DNA of 64,000 nt. It comes from Candidatus Amulumruptor caecigallinarius. Lineage in GTDB: Bacteria; Bacteroidota; Bacteroidia; Bacteroidales; Muribaculaceae. Position 1 is the first letter of the stretch, and every line of letters begins with the position of its first letter. The translations under genes and the position numbers were made by a program. Shown here piece by piece: positions 18,601-26,852 of the stretch. The DNA is taken from positions 1,072,169-1,136,168 of the forward strand of contig JAMPDP010000001.1 in the NCBI GenBank assembly GCA_023665605.1, written 5' to 3'. The notes beneath the pieces were generated by a model. It saw only the letters and a program-made list of their open reading frames with translations, was not told the origin of the DNA and ran no database searches.

Positions 18601-18933
18601 TATCCCGGAGAGCCAATGGAGCTTTGGAAGACAGAAGGCGATGTAACGTATTATCGTTACAAGATACCATTCAATTATCGCAATGGAGCCGTGATTTTCA
18701 GCAATCCCGATAACAAAGACAACAAATCAGGTGACCTCTATCTCGAAGGCCATAATAAGATTACGTATTCTGACAATCTGAGTTATTGGGTAAATTATGG
18801 CAATCAGCCTGATTGGAGTGGTCTCAGCGACGAAGATGCCAACAAGGTCATCCTGTTCGGCGGTCAGGCATACCCGCAGTACAACCACACGGCCACTTTC
18901 GAGAACGGTAAGTGGCGCGGTGGCAAACCCTAA
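15676..18933 (+). CDS. Large fimbrial adhesin/tip lipoprotein with starch-binding-like segments
   Basis: This 1085-residue protein has a lipoprotein signal (MAGC, Cys24), strand QLVINLSVP and Arg62 in APGSRSD, matching the pilin processing site of its neighbours. The N-terminal third is Mfa-like. The C-terminal half (about 630-1085) has repeated segments of the type YIYTQIGE, PGWYYFDL, TLIIFYNN, VIFSNP and VILFGG, which resemble surface strands of CBM25/26-type starch-binding modules. Its size and position after the anchor gene suggest a tip or accessory adhesin. The ligand is unknown, and carbohydrate binding is my inference. The stretch around 17,830-18,800 looks slightly more AT-rich. Confidence 0.7.
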   Translation: MLRYIRTFKGSFAALALGALMAGCSADDIDTPRDTTPAYADDTQLVINLSVPADTESAPGSRSDVPDSGDPSMRPTSNEAAINNLRVVLVNTENGKVTVRSLMAPSEMPVNPDRTATYQVKGLEGGKFKVYLFGNLAEVIDEVDTKDKLEQALIEYGSDGRNLAAGNLPMVYESSAAVEIKAADETTPATLVNATLGFACAKVRMNLVFDKDDPEVQKMFGDTGLKIKQLTLQNLSTKSRVLYTPGFAGPATDTPLTLSAGFYYTQFTETQANATANDKWVLNTSGTATKTLAAPASTWIWQCTFYVPERYMANSRTLPTQLFIEAESTTAAGQASNITMDYTIDLGRIGNYSPDNAGADDADLSVVRGKLYEVIGKFKSYNHGEVTTNVIASPWVYNDINTDMVATYLKLDKTTASVTSLESETVGFQTDARGNIGFECKTPLIGPSSQSPVEMTVNNDGTLTFAVNPEVDITKFTTEQEKQLKGTAECYITAGNIRKQVMIDYDITPFFTIRPISVKIQYEPGQPSLLTKTFEYRTNLGGVVLTKQNSIGNVIVGPSALNGSMTTANSTIEFKSTTGALTNAVGTISVTAADNPVTTTEHYLSAFPKAAVDNYSKYSDFKTDLIVTVLPPLGGYRIYFRPINDYQSYNGGADTGEFLNGDYNNFPAETYLQSYSTGKNWIDWWNPNATGGDEKNGDYHRVYIYTQIGETTTTNIQAPAWRFTATYGKPNGSTNTEWADWEGKGNSDFNADVTNQLDQSQMNGDTNNPGWYYFDLSQNAVSSTMNGASGSKIPEPGRTLIIFYNNCWISQGYAPHRAAHHLDPGIQLFDYEDREGYYIYDPTMDPYYRMYDERPVIEDISYTVYSKERITGWEHKYGVAENKVGSDNPVQWRIHYTIPTNNSSQQTLVNGWYKTVIKLKAIRGDYEKAITLLGLNGTTAYEYPDQYAYYAYVSGKSGFNNPKCYVFSGGNEICAYPGEPMELWKTEGDVTYYRYKIPFNYRNGAVIFSNPDNKDNKSGDLYLEGHNKITYSDNLSYWVNYGNQPDWSGLSDEDANKVILFGGQAYPQYNHTATFENGKWRGGKP

Positions 18934-18971
18934 TCAATCAACGCCTTAACACTTAGGACACAGACAATCTC

Positions 18972-21416
18972 ATGAAACTCTCACGATATTTCTCCAAGCT
19001 CCTGTGGGTGCTTCCGGCGCTGATGCTCGCCGCCTGCTCCGACGACAAAGAGCCCGTGGACATCGCCACCGTAACCCCCTCGGAGGAGGAGGGTGCGGGC
19101 GTCGACGAGCTCACCCTCACCCTCACCGTACCGCAATATGAGGCTACGGAAATCGGCTCACGTGCCGCCGCCAACCCCACGGAGGTGATCAGCTCGCTCT
19201 CAGTGTTCTGCTACGGCACATCCGGTGCATGGCTGGAGACCACCTCCGCCCCCGGCCCGTGGACCATCAGCAGCGGCAAGGCCACCATCACGGTGCCCAT
19301 CAACCGCAAGACAGCAAGCATCGAGGTGGTGACCAACTATACCGCTGCGGCCTCTGACCGCAACCCCGCCGAAGTTTATGTACCCGCTACCTCCATTGAC
19401 CCGGCCAAGCCGGTGATGTGGGGCGCCGCCAAGATCAGCGCCATAGCAGGGGCCGCCCAGGGCAACGCTCAGGTGACGCTGGTGCGCAACTACGCCAAGG
19501 TGACGGTGCAGAAAGCAACCAACGCCACCGGCAACTTCACCATCAACAGCTTCGGCGTGACCAACACTGCCACGCAAGGCTCTCTGGCTCCGGCTGACAA
19601 GAGCACGGCGCCCGTCAATGTCACCAACAAGGCCGGCGAGACCTTCACATACAACACCACCTCACCTTACCAAACGGTAAACGCCTCTGAGGCTGTGTAT
19701 ATCTTCGAGACCCCCGGCGATGTGGCAAATGCCAACGGCACGCTGCGCAGCGGCGGCCGCATCGTCATCAACATTGACGGCTCATGGTACTGCGTGGCGT
19801 TCCGCCAGCGCACGCCCCAGAGCAGCACCACCACCTCGGAGACTCCCGGAGCCTACAACTACTCTCCGCTGCCCATCCTGCGTAACCACGTATATCAGGT
19901 GAAGGTGCTGGAAGTGCGTGAGGAGGGCTGGAGCACATTTGCCGAGGCAATGAAGGCTGCGCCTGACAACCGTCTGACCGTGCTGATCACTGACACCACC
20001 CCCGCCGTGACCGACATCACCGCCACCCGCGACTATATGCTCGGCGTGAGCGATACCGCACAGGTGACAGCCGACGGCAAGGATGCAGCGGATGAGACCA
20101 ACAACCCCGTGATTACCGTGGTATCCTCCTACCCCGGTACCCCGCAGATCAGCATTACCTCCGACCAGTCATGGGTGAAGGTGCCCGCAACCCTCACCCC
20201 CACGGGCACCGAGACCGCAACGAGTGGTGCCAACCCCACCGCCAACCGCTATGCCATCACGCTGACGGTGGATGCCAACACCTCATCGACAGAGCGCAGT
20301 GCCACGCTGACGGTGACATCCGGACTGCTCACCCGCACCATCACGCTGAAGCAGGCAGGCCGCGACTACCGCCGCGACTCTAACCGCAAGGTGACGATAA
20401 TACTGAGCGGCACCAACTACAGCCTGAACAACGCCGACTACTTCGACTGGATAGACAAAACCTGCAAGGGCCTGCTCCCGGAGCAGAACCGCGGAGTGGA
20501 GCGCAATCAGGGTCTGCACTTCCCGGCTGTGCCGAGCTACACCGCCACTTACCGCATCCCCAAGGTGACGGGCGACAAGAGCGCACAGATCACTCAGGGC
20601 ACATCCTACTTTGCCGTGACTGACAAGGGCTCATACTATGAGGTGACTCTCGAGACCACCACACCTACCGTCACCACCGGCACGCTCAAGATTGTGAACA
20701 GTGCCAACGTTGACATCGTCTATCCTCTGTATTGCACGGGCGTGTTCCATCAGATGACCGCCGAGATGGCCACGGCCTACGAGCATGAGAGCCAGAACTT
20801 GACGGGATGGTACTACTACGGCGTGGCCCTGACCGGCAACGGCAAGTTTATCCTTGACCGCAACCTCTGTGCCGACAGCAACCTCCCATACATCTCCACC
20901 TATGCCGGCTATTCCGGCAACACGGGAGCCATCGGCGCTTATCTGAAGATTTCCACGCAGAAGTCCACGACGCTCAACAGCCCGCTGACCATCCTGCCTG
21001 ACCTGAAGTTCACCGGCTTCAAGATTCCCACCGAGGATGATATGAAGGCCTGGGGTATCACGATGACAACAGCCGCTACTGTGGCCGGCGAGCAGATCAG
21101 AGTGGCCAAGGTGAATGTACAGAACAGTTCGCTGATGGCAAGCAACGAGGTATTCATACCCCACGGCGGTTACTACGAGGGCAACAGCGCGAAGTACGAG
21201 ACTCACGCCAACGTATGGACGAGCACTCTGGTGTCAGGCAACCAGGGCTTCTCGCAGGGCAGCCCGGAGTTCGGCTACTGGTACATCTACCTCAACGGCT
21301 ACGGCACCAAGGTGAGCTTCTCGACCATCCGCTTCGCCAACGGCTCGGGCGGTCAGGCCCCCACGGCCAACTCGGTATACAAGTATATGCCGCTTCGCCT
21401 GATGTACAACAACTGA
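18972..21416 (+). CDS. Second large fimbrial accessory lipoprotein with a BACON-like domain
   Basis: This 814-residue protein has a lipoprotein signal (LAAC, Cys22), strand LTLTLTVP and Arg64 in IGSRAAA, again the type V pilin processing pattern. The N-terminal region (about 45-330) is fimbrillin-like. Around 380-465 is a BACON-like Ig fold (SITSDQSWVKV through RTITLKQAG), a module linked with carbohydrate or mucin contact in Bacteroidetes. The C-terminal region is beta-rich with no recognised enzyme motif. It is the last gene of the operon and is followed by the hairpin at 21442. Probable minor pilin or adhesin; exact rank in the pilus is unknown. Confidence 0.68.
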   Translation: MKLSRYFSKLLWVLPALMLAACSDDKEPVDIATVTPSEEEGAGVDELTLTLTVPQYEATEIGSRAAANPTEVISSLSVFCYGTSGAWLETTSAPGPWTISSGKATITVPINRKTASIEVVTNYTAAASDRNPAEVYVPATSIDPAKPVMWGAAKISAIAGAAQGNAQVTLVRNYAKVTVQKATNATGNFTINSFGVTNTATQGSLAPADKSTAPVNVTNKAGETFTYNTTSPYQTVNASEAVYIFETPGDVANANGTLRSGGRIVINIDGSWYCVAFRQRTPQSSTTTSETPGAYNYSPLPILRNHVYQVKVLEVREEGWSTFAEAMKAAPDNRLTVLITDTTPAVTDITATRDYMLGVSDTAQVTADGKDAADETNNPVITVVSSYPGTPQISITSDQSWVKVPATLTPTGTETATSGANPTANRYAITLTVDANTSSTERSATLTVTSGLLTRTITLKQAGRDYRRDSNRKVTIILSGTNYSLNNADYFDWIDKTCKGLLPEQNRGVERNQGLHFPAVPSYTATYRIPKVTGDKSAQITQGTSYFAVTDKGSYYEVTLETTTPTVTTGTLKIVNSANVDIVYPLYCTGVFHQMTAEMATAYEHESQNLTGWYYYGVALTGNGKFILDRNLCADSNLPYISTYAGYSGNTGAIGAYLKISTQKSTTLNSPLTILPDLKFTGFKIPTEDDMKAWGITMTTAATVAGEQIRVAKVNVQNSSLMASNEVFIPHGGYYEGNSAKYETHANVWTSTLVSGNQGFSQGSPEFGYWYIYLNGYGTKVSFSTIRFANGSGGQAPTANSVYKYMPLRLMYNN

Positions 21417-21441
21417 CACCCATCCATCCCCAACCACATCA

Positions 21442-21485
21442 CGTGCCCCCATGGTCCGGCCCACCCGCCGCGCCACGGGGGCACG
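21442..21485 (+). terminator. Terminator hairpin of the fimbrial operon
   Basis: A 9-bp GC stem (21442-21450 with 21477-21485) extends inward with three more pairs after one mismatch. It lies 25 nt after the last fimbrial stop codon. No U-tract. Confidence 0.6.
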
Positions 21486-21524
21486 GTAGCAGGGAGGGGC
21501 GGCGGGAGTTTCGGGTAAAAGTTG

Positions 21525-21532
21525 TAACTTTG
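21525..21532 (+). promoter_or_regulatory. -7 promoter box (TAACTTTG)
   Basis: Exact TAnnTTTG match 21 nt before the ATG at 21554, which fixes that start and separates this gene from the fimbrial operon. Confidence 0.7.
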
Positions 21533-21553
21533 GGGGTGATAAAGCAGGCTTTT

Positions 21554-22585
21554 ATGATTGTAAGCAAACATATCAATGCCGAGGCCGTGGAGGCGATGCG
21601 TACGCTGGTGGAGCGTGCGCACAAGGTGGCCATCACGTGCCATGTGAGTCCCGACGGCGATGCCATGGGTTCGACGCTGGCTCTGGCCGGCGTGCTCAAC
21701 AACATGGGGAAGCATGCCATAGTGGTGACGCCTGACCGTCCGCCGAAGTCGCTGGCGTTTCTGCCGGGCGCCGCTGATGTTGTGAGCGCGAGCTACAAGC
21801 AAGCCGCGGCCACCAACATCCTTGGCTCGTCCGACCTGGTGATGTGTCTGGACTTCAACGCCGTCAAGCGCGTTGACAAGATGGCGCCGCTGCTGTCAGG
21901 CGCACCGGCACCTAAGGTGATGATAGACCACCATCTTGACCCGGAGCCGTTTTGCGACGTCACCATCTCGGTGCCGCAGATGTCAAGCACCTGCGAGCTG
22001 CTGTATGAAGTGCTCAAGCGTCTGGGGTGGCTCGGCCACCTCGACACGCGCGCGGCTTCATGCCTCTACACCGGCATGATGACTGACACCGGCAACTTCA
22101 CCTACAACTCCAACGACCCGGAGCTATACCTGATTATCGCCGACCTGTTGAGCCGTGGCATCGACAAAGACCGCCTCTACGCGCAGGCGTGCAACACCTG
22201 CTCCGAGGAGTGCCTGCGTCTGAACGGCTATGCCCTGAGCGAGAAGATGAAGGTGTGGCCCGAATATCAGGCCGCCCTCATCACCCTGAGCTACGAGGAG
22301 CTGGTGCGCTTCGGTTACGTCAAGGGTGACACCGAGGGGCTTGTGAACCGCCCGCTGGCCATCCCCGGGGTGACTTACAGCTGCTTCCTGAGGGAGGATG
22401 AGCCGGGATTCGTGAAGGTGTCCATGCGCAGCAAGGGCAGCTTCCCGGTGAACGTGATCTGCGAGCGCCACTTCAACGGCGGAGGCCACCGCAACGCCTC
22501 GGGCGGCGAGCTTGACATGACCATCGACGAAGCCACTGCCCTCTTCGAGTCGCTGCTCGACGAAAACAAACAACAAGACATATAA
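21554..22585 (+). CDS. nrnA: DHH-family phosphoesterase (NrnA-like nanoRNase / pAp phosphatase)
   Basis: This 343-residue protein has the DHH superfamily motifs in order: HVSPDGDAMGS, CLDFN, IDHHLDP and, at the C-terminus, the DHHA1 motif GGGHRNASGG. These are the metal and substrate sites of enzymes that degrade 2-5 nt RNAs and dephosphorylate 3'-phosphoadenosine 5'-phosphate. The start is fixed by the promoter 21 nt upstream. The frame stays open far upstream, but that part overlaps the fimbrial gene and has no domain content. A cyclic-dinucleotide phosphodiesterase is less likely because no sensor domain is present. Confidence 0.9.
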   Translation: MIVSKHINAEAVEAMRTLVERAHKVAITCHVSPDGDAMGSTLALAGVLNNMGKHAIVVTPDRPPKSLAFLPGAADVVSASYKQAAATNILGSSDLVMCLDFNAVKRVDKMAPLLSGAPAPKVMIDHHLDPEPFCDVTISVPQMSSTCELLYEVLKRLGWLGHLDTRAASCLYTGMMTDTGNFTYNSNDPELYLIIADLLSRGIDKDRLYAQACNTCSEECLRLNGYALSEKMKVWPEYQAALITLSYEELVRFGYVKGDTEGLVNRPLAIPGVTYSCFLREDEPGFVKVSMRSKGSFPVNVICERHFNGGGHRNASGGELDMTIDEATALFESLLDENKQQDI

Positions 22586-22632
22586 GATTTATAAGACTTA
22601 TAAGATTAACAGACCCCCACATACGACACTGA

Positions 22633-23217
22633 ATGAAACTTCACCTCACCATAGCCTTGGCTGCCGCGGCTCTCTGTATGGCTGTCACCACACTAAGCTC
22701 ATGCTCCAAGAGCGAGAGCTACGCAGAGCTGCTTGATGACCAGAACAAGGATGTGAACCGCTTCTTGGCTGACCAGCGCGTCACCGACGAACTGCCCGCC
22801 GACGGCATCTTCGAGACCGGCACGGATGCGCCTTACTACATGATAGACGAGGAGTACGGCGTGTATATGCAGGTGCTGGACATGGGCGACATGGCCGACC
22901 GCGCGCACAGTGACCAACAGGTGTATTTCCGCTTTATGCGTGCCTCTCTGGCCGACTACACCACGATGGATGCTCTGGTGTGGAGCGGCAACGCCGAGAC
23001 CTTGGCCCTCGGCAGCAGCAGCTTCCGCTACGAGAACTACACCATCACCTCCTCATCTCAGTGGGGCATAGGCATCCAGGAGCCGTTGCGCTACCTCGGG
23101 CTCGGATGCACGGTAAACCTGGTGGTGAAGTCGCGTGCCGGCGTCACCAACGAGCAGAGCCTTGTGACCCCCTATCTCTACAATATCACCTACAACAAGA
23201 GTCCGCTCTACGAGTAA
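22633..23217 (+). CDS. DUF4827 lipoprotein
   Basis: This 194-residue protein has a lipoprotein signal (LSSC, Cys24) followed by KSESYAELLDDQNKDV, typical of DUF4827, a Bacteroidales family. The body includes VYFRFMRASL and a late LGLGCTVNLVVKS segment that recalls FKBP-like folds, though no isomerase residues can be claimed. It lies 36 nt upstream of glmM, an arrangement I recall from other Bacteroidales. Probable outer-membrane lipoprotein of unknown role. Confidence 0.78.
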   Translation: MKLHLTIALAAAALCMAVTTLSSCSKSESYAELLDDQNKDVNRFLADQRVTDELPADGIFETGTDAPYYMIDEEYGVYMQVLDMGDMADRAHSDQQVYFRFMRASLADYTTMDALVWSGNAETLALGSSSFRYENYTITSSSQWGIGIQEPLRYLGLGCTVNLVVKSRAGVTNEQSLVTPYLYNITYNKSPLYE

Positions 23218-23252
23218 TTATATAAAAGAGATTATATAATAGCTATATAATT

Positions 23253-24638
23253 ATGGCACTTATCAAGTCTATATCCGGCATACGCGGCACCATCGGCGGT
23301 GCACCCGGCGAGGGGCTGTCGCCCGTTGACATCGTGAAGTTTACAGCGGGCTACGCCACGTTTATCCGCCGCAACACCTCACGTAGCACCAACACGATAG
23401 TTGTCGGGCGTGACGCGCGCCTGTCCGGCCCGATGGTGGAGAGCCTGGTGTGCGGCACCCTGACAGCCATGGGCTTTGACGTGATCAACATCGGCCCGGC
23501 CTCCACCCCCACCACCGAGGTGGCCGTGACCGGCGAGGGTGCCTGCGGCGGCATCATCATCACCGCCAGCCACAACCCCCTGCAGTGGAACGCCCTGAAG
23601 CTCCTCAACGAAGATGGCGAGTTCCTCAACGATGCCCAGGGCAAGGAAGTGCTCCGCCTGGCCGAGAGTGACGAGCTGCAATTTGCCGACGTGCTCGGCC
23701 TCGGAAAGGTGTACACCGTCAACAACTACAACCAGCGGCACATCCGCAGTGTGCTCGGCCTGGAGCTCGTGGACCGCGAAGCCATAGCCAAGGCCGACTT
23801 CACCGTGGCCGTGGATGCCGTCAACTCCGTGGGCGGCGTGGTGATACCGCAGTTGCTGCGTGCCCTCGGCGTGAAGCATATCGTGGAGCTCAACTGCGAG
23901 CCCAACGGCAAGTTCGCGCACACCCCGGAACCTATCCCCGAAAACCTCACCGGCATATCCGAGCTGATGAAGCAGGGTGGCATCGACGTGGGATTCGTAG
24001 TAGACCCTGACGTGGACCGCCTGGCCATAGTGATGGAGAACGGCGAGATGTTTGTGGAGGAATACACCCTTGTGGCCGTGGCCGACTACGTGCTTCGCCA
24101 CACCCCCGGTGCCACCGTAAGCAACCTCAGCTCGTCGCGTGCGCTGCGCGATGTCACCGAAGGCCACGGATGCAGCTACACCGCCGCCGCTGTGGGCGAG
24201 GTGAACGTTGTCACCAAGATGAAAGAGACCGGTGCCGTGATAGGCGGCGAGGGCAATGGCGGCGTCATATATCCCGCCGCGCACTATGGCCGCGATGCCC
24301 TGGTGGGCGTGGCTATGTTCCTGAGCCTGCTGGCCAAGAGCGGCAAGAAGGTGAGCGAGCTGAAGAAAGAATATCCCGCCTACGCCATCGCCAAAAATAA
24401 GGTAGAACTCACCCCCGACATCAATGTGGATGCTGTGCTTGAAGCTGTCAAGAAGCAGTATGCCGGCGAGAAGATCACAGACATTGACGGCGTGAAGATA
24501 GACTTCGCCGACAAGTGGGTACACCTGCGCAAGAGCAACACCGAGCCGATAATCCGCATCTACGCTGAGGCACACACCATGGAGGAGGCCGACGAGCTCG
24601 CCGAGAAGCTGATTGGCGTAATCCGCTCGCTGTCATGA
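23253..24638 (+). CDS. glmM: Phosphoglucosamine mutase GlmM (phosphohexomutase family)
   Basis: This 461-residue protein has the alpha-D-phosphohexomutase signature: phosphoserine loop TASHNP (Ser near residue 106), metal loop DPDVDR, sugar loop GEGNGG and C-terminal phosphate loop RKSNTEP. GlmM makes glucosamine-1-phosphate for UDP-GlcNAc and hence cell wall and LPS. Within the family, a phosphomannomutase/phosphoglucomutase role cannot be excluded from motifs alone. It overlaps the NlpC/P60 gene by an ATGA, so a wall-related operon is likely. Confidence 0.88.
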   Translation: MALIKSISGIRGTIGGAPGEGLSPVDIVKFTAGYATFIRRNTSRSTNTIVVGRDARLSGPMVESLVCGTLTAMGFDVINIGPASTPTTEVAVTGEGACGGIIITASHNPLQWNALKLLNEDGEFLNDAQGKEVLRLAESDELQFADVLGLGKVYTVNNYNQRHIRSVLGLELVDREAIAKADFTVAVDAVNSVGGVVIPQLLRALGVKHIVELNCEPNGKFAHTPEPIPENLTGISELMKQGGIDVGFVVDPDVDRLAIVMENGEMFVEEYTLVAVADYVLRHTPGATVSNLSSSRALRDVTEGHGCSYTAAAVGEVNVVTKMKETGAVIGGEGNGGVIYPAAHYGRDALVGVAMFLSLLAKSGKKVSELKKEYPAYAIAKNKVELTPDINVDAVLEAVKKQYAGEKITDIDGVKIDFADKWVHLRKSNTEPIIRIYAEAHTMEEADELAEKLIGVIRSLS

Positions 24639-25627
24639 ACGTGCATCGGCGAGTGGCACCGGCTCTGGCCGCCATTGCGGCATTGACATGGAGCCCTGCT
24701 GCCCTCGCGCAGAGCACTGCGGGCAGCGCGGAGCCTTCCACCGCCAATGCCCTTGTGACAATCTCCACGGCATCGCTCCGCGCCACCCCCTCTCACGCCG
24801 CCGAGCTGGAGACACAGGCATTAGGGGGTACCCCCGCAGCCCTCGGCGAGAGGCGCGGCGACTTCATCAGCGCGACGCTGCCCAACGGCTACCGCGCATG
24901 GGTGCCCGTAAGCTCCGTGAAGCGTAAGAGCAGTGCCGAGATGAAAGCATGGCGAGGAGCCGACCGACGGATTGTCACCACCCCCTGCCCCATCTATCTC
25001 ACCTCCGACACCCTCTCTGCCGGGCCGCACAACATGGTGAGCGACCTCGTGGCCGGTTGCATCGTGGAGGTTCCCGCCGTAGCTACGGCGACTGCCGCGG
25101 GGAGGTATATCTACGTCAGCCTGCCTGACGGGCGTGCCGGATATGTGTCGGCCGATGCCGTAGCACCTCTTGACGCTTTTCTGAGCCGCAAGCCATCAGC
25201 CGAAGCCATCATGGAGTTTGCCCGAAGCCTGACGGGCACACCCTATCTGTGGGGCGGCAACTCCACCAAAGCAGTGGATTGCAGCGGCCTGACCTCGCTG
25301 GCCTACATGATGGGCGCGGGTGTGCAACTGCCCCGCAACGCCTCGCAGCAGGCGCGTATCGGTGTGGCGGTGGACAAGAATGACATCAGCAAGTTTCAGG
25401 CCGGCGACCTCATCTTCTTCACCAACTCCCGCAGCGGAAAGGTGAACCACGTGGGTCTCGCCACGGGCGACGGACGGATAATCCACGCCTCCGGGCGCGT
25501 GCGCAACGACTCGCTCGACCCCAAGGCCGCCGACTACATAGGGCGTCCCATCCACTCCGTGCGCCGCGTGCTCGGCACCGCCGATGCCGTGCGGCTCATC
25601 GACAGCCCGCTCTACTTCAACCGCTGA
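24635..25627 (+). CDS. NlpC/P60 cysteine peptidase with SH3-like domains
   Basis: This 330-residue protein has a signal peptide (to about LAQS), two bacterial SH3-like regions (about 40-95 and 105-175) and a C-terminal NlpC/P60 domain with Cys216 in VDCSGL, His272 in NHVGLA and His284 in IIHASG, the expected catalytic set. The layout matches YkfC-type gamma-D-glutamyl-diamino-acid endopeptidases that trim muropeptides. It overlaps the glmM stop by 4 nt and is probably periplasmic, acting in peptidoglycan recycling or turnover. Confidence 0.9.
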   Translation: MNVHRRVAPALAAIAALTWSPAALAQSTAGSAEPSTANALVTISTASLRATPSHAAELETQALGGTPAALGERRGDFISATLPNGYRAWVPVSSVKRKSSAEMKAWRGADRRIVTTPCPIYLTSDTLSAGPHNMVSDLVAGCIVEVPAVATATAAGRYIYVSLPDGRAGYVSADAVAPLDAFLSRKPSAEAIMEFARSLTGTPYLWGGNSTKAVDCSGLTSLAYMMGAGVQLPRNASQQARIGVAVDKNDISKFQAGDLIFFTNSRSGKVNHVGLATGDGRIIHASGRVRNDSLDPKAADYIGRPIHSVRRVLGTADAVRLIDSPLYFNR

Positions 25628-25637
25628 GGAGGATGCC

Positions 25638-26852
25638 ATGCGGATAGCCGCCATCAACACCACCGCCGACCCGTGTCAGGCACCGGCACGCATCATGCTT
25701 GACGTGCTTGGCGCGGCTGCATCGCGCGGCGATGCCACGTTGGCACTGTACGGTCGTGGGAACCCACCGGTAACCGGTGGCATCCAACGGGAGCGAGTGG
25801 GTTCCAAACTCGGCGTGCTCACCCATGCGGTCATGTCGCGGGTTATAGACCGCGAGGGGTACTGCTCGCGTCGTGCCGCGGGGGCGGCCATCAACGCCCT
25901 GAAACTTTTCAAGCCCGACCTGGTGCATCTGCACAACCTCCACGGCCACTACATGCACTTCCCGATGCTTCTGGAGTACCTGGAGAAGGCGCGTATCCCC
26001 GTGGTTGTGACCCTGCACGACCTGTGGCTGCTCACGGGTCGTTGCTGTTTCCCCGGGGAGTGCACCAAGTGGCAGAGTGAGTGCCGCGGGTGTCAGCATC
26101 GCGACATATACCCCCCTACCCTGCTGAGCAATTGCCGCCACACGCACCTGCTTAAGGCACACCTGTTTGAGCGGTTGGAGAATGTAACCTTGGTGGCTCC
26201 CTCCCGGTGGACCGCGGCGCGCGTGAATGAGTCGCTGCTGCGGCTGTGCCCCACGGTGGTGATACCTAACGGGGTGAACACCGGGATATTCCACCCCTCA
26301 GAGAGCGCAGAGGAGGGTGATGCAGCCTTGGGAACATTGGCTCCGGTCCCTGAACCTGCGCCGGGACGCGGGCGGGTGCGTTATCTGGCAGTGGCGCGGC
26401 GGTGGGAGAAGCGCAAGCATCCGGAGAAGATACTCGCCCTCATACCGCTGCTGCGCGAGGACGAAGAGCTTGTGATAGTGGGGATGACGCCGGAGGATGT
26501 CCCCGCACATCCCCGTGTCACCGTGCTCCCGCTCATCACTGACCCGCACGCTTTGGCCGACCTCTATCGTAGCTCCGACCTGCTGCTCAACCCGTCGAGC
26601 GACGAAACCTTCGGGATGACCGTTGCCGAAGCGATGGCGTGCGGCACCCCCGTACTGCTACCCGCCGGCGATGCTCTGGAGAGCATATTCGCCCCCCTTG
26701 GAGCCGCGGTAAACGGTTGGCAAGACCCCGAGGCCGTGATGACGCAAGCACGCGCCATTGTGGCAGACAACGGGAGGGTCATAAAGATGCCCCCTGACAA
26801 AGCCACAATGACTGCCGCATACCTCACCCTCTTCGATGACCTGCTGCGATGA
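25638..26852 (+). CDS. GT4-type glycosyltransferase
   Basis: This 404-residue protein has a GT-B fold: an N-terminal domain with VHLHNLHGHY and HDLWLLTGRC, then a Cys-rich segment (CCFPGEC...CRGCQH) common in Bacteroidales capsule and LPS transferases, IPNGVN midway, and the nucleotide-sugar motif ETFGMTVAEAMACGTPV near the C-terminus. The ATG at 25638 has a strong GAGGAGGA-type ribosome site, unusual for this genome and decisive for the start. It follows the NlpC gene by 10 nt and overlaps the next gene by ATGA. Donor and acceptor are unknown. Confidence 0.9.
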   Translation: MRIAAINTTADPCQAPARIMLDVLGAAASRGDATLALYGRGNPPVTGGIQRERVGSKLGVLTHAVMSRVIDREGYCSRRAAGAAINALKLFKPDLVHLHNLHGHYMHFPMLLEYLEKARIPVVVTLHDLWLLTGRCCFPGECTKWQSECRGCQHRDIYPPTLLSNCRHTHLLKAHLFERLENVTLVAPSRWTAARVNESLLRLCPTVVIPNGVNTGIFHPSESAEEGDAALGTLAPVPEPAPGRGRVRYLAVARRWEKRKHPEKILALIPLLREDEELVIVGMTPEDVPAHPRVTVLPLITDPHALADLYRSSDLLLNPSSDETFGMTVAEAMACGTPVLLPAGDALESIFAPLGAAVNGWQDPEAVMTQARAIVADNGRVIKMPPDKATMTAAYLTLFDDLLR

